A stretch of 64,000 bases of DNA from Lacrimispora xylanolytica (GTDB lineage: Bacteria; Bacillota; Clostridia; Lachnospirales; Lachnospiraceae), in contig NZ_CP113524.1 of assembly GCF_026723765.1 (NCBI RefSeq), positions 4,281,001-4,345,000 of the forward strand, given 5' to 3'. This document shows, in pieces, positions 62,360 through 64,000 of the stretch. The notes beneath the pieces were generated by a model. That model was not told the origin of the DNA and did no database searches. It was given only the letters and a program-made list of their open reading frames with translations. Position 1 is the first letter of the stretch, and each line of letters starts with the position of its first letter. A program made the position numbers and the translations under genes.

Positions 62360-64000
<1,641 letters not shown>

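Overview
The window comes from a spore-forming, low-to-middle GC Firmicute. The Lachnospiraceae (the Lacrimispora / Clostridium sphenoides side of the Clostridia) fit best. The evidence is the dipicolinate synthase pair, the rpsF-ssb-rpsR operon, a YesM/YesN-driven sugar ABC cluster, strong Shine-Dalgarno sites, and an rRNA operon at the right edge. Genus is inferred from gene content only.

Layout. 0-9.4 kb holds accessory metabolism: a methyltransferase, an ArsR regulator with a MATE pump, a VOC protein, a DUF1266 protein, a nitroreductase, an RpiB-like protein, an SDR, a deformylase, a coiled-coil protein and an ICMT-like enzyme. 9.8-15.2 kb holds a secreted wall-binding repeat protein, an MBL-fold hydrolase, a GNAT, a second VOC protein, a TetR-like protein lacking its DNA-binding domain, an HXXEE protein, and two overlapping tiny ORFs. 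15.3-21.5 kb is an AT-rich six-gene RiPP cluster reading leftward: ABC exporter, SPASM radical SAM enzyme, peptide maturation protein, acyl-carrier-like protein, Cys-rich precursor and subtilisin-like protease. It resembles the clostridial CLI_3235/CcpM type.

22-35 kb is housekeeping: rpsR/ssb/rpsF, DUF951, aldo/keto reductase, sirtuin, GNAT/DUF2156 pair, AraC regulator, an HPr-like protein without the active histidine, a chemoreceptor, an amidohydrolase, and dapA divergent from dpaA-dpaB. 35-40.3 kb is a fructose operon (fruK-fruA-class II aldolase) with a separately terminated RpiR regulator. 40.5-42.8 kb has a divergent pair of HTH regulators with repeated operator-like palindromes and an M28-like peptidase.

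43.1-45.4 kb carries a Kup potassium transporter. Its leader has a promoter, a yybP-ykoY (manganese) riboswitch and a terminator that shares the P1 strand, as in a transcriptional ON switch. 46.9-57.1 kb is an uronide-oligosaccharide cluster: GH105, GH88 and DUF2264 enzymes, a sugar-binding lipoprotein, two permeases and a divergent two-component system. 57.3-62 kb contains PrpF, decayed sequence, small genes, an old-yellow enzyme and repeats. The right end has tRNA-Cys, tRNA-Glu, tRNA-Asn and the 3' part of a 23S rRNA gene, all on the minus strand, with no 5S gene between 23S and the tRNAs.

The two most interesting items are the RiPP cluster, including a domain apparently shared by its protease and its maturation protein, and the manganese-type riboswitch in front of a potassium transporter.
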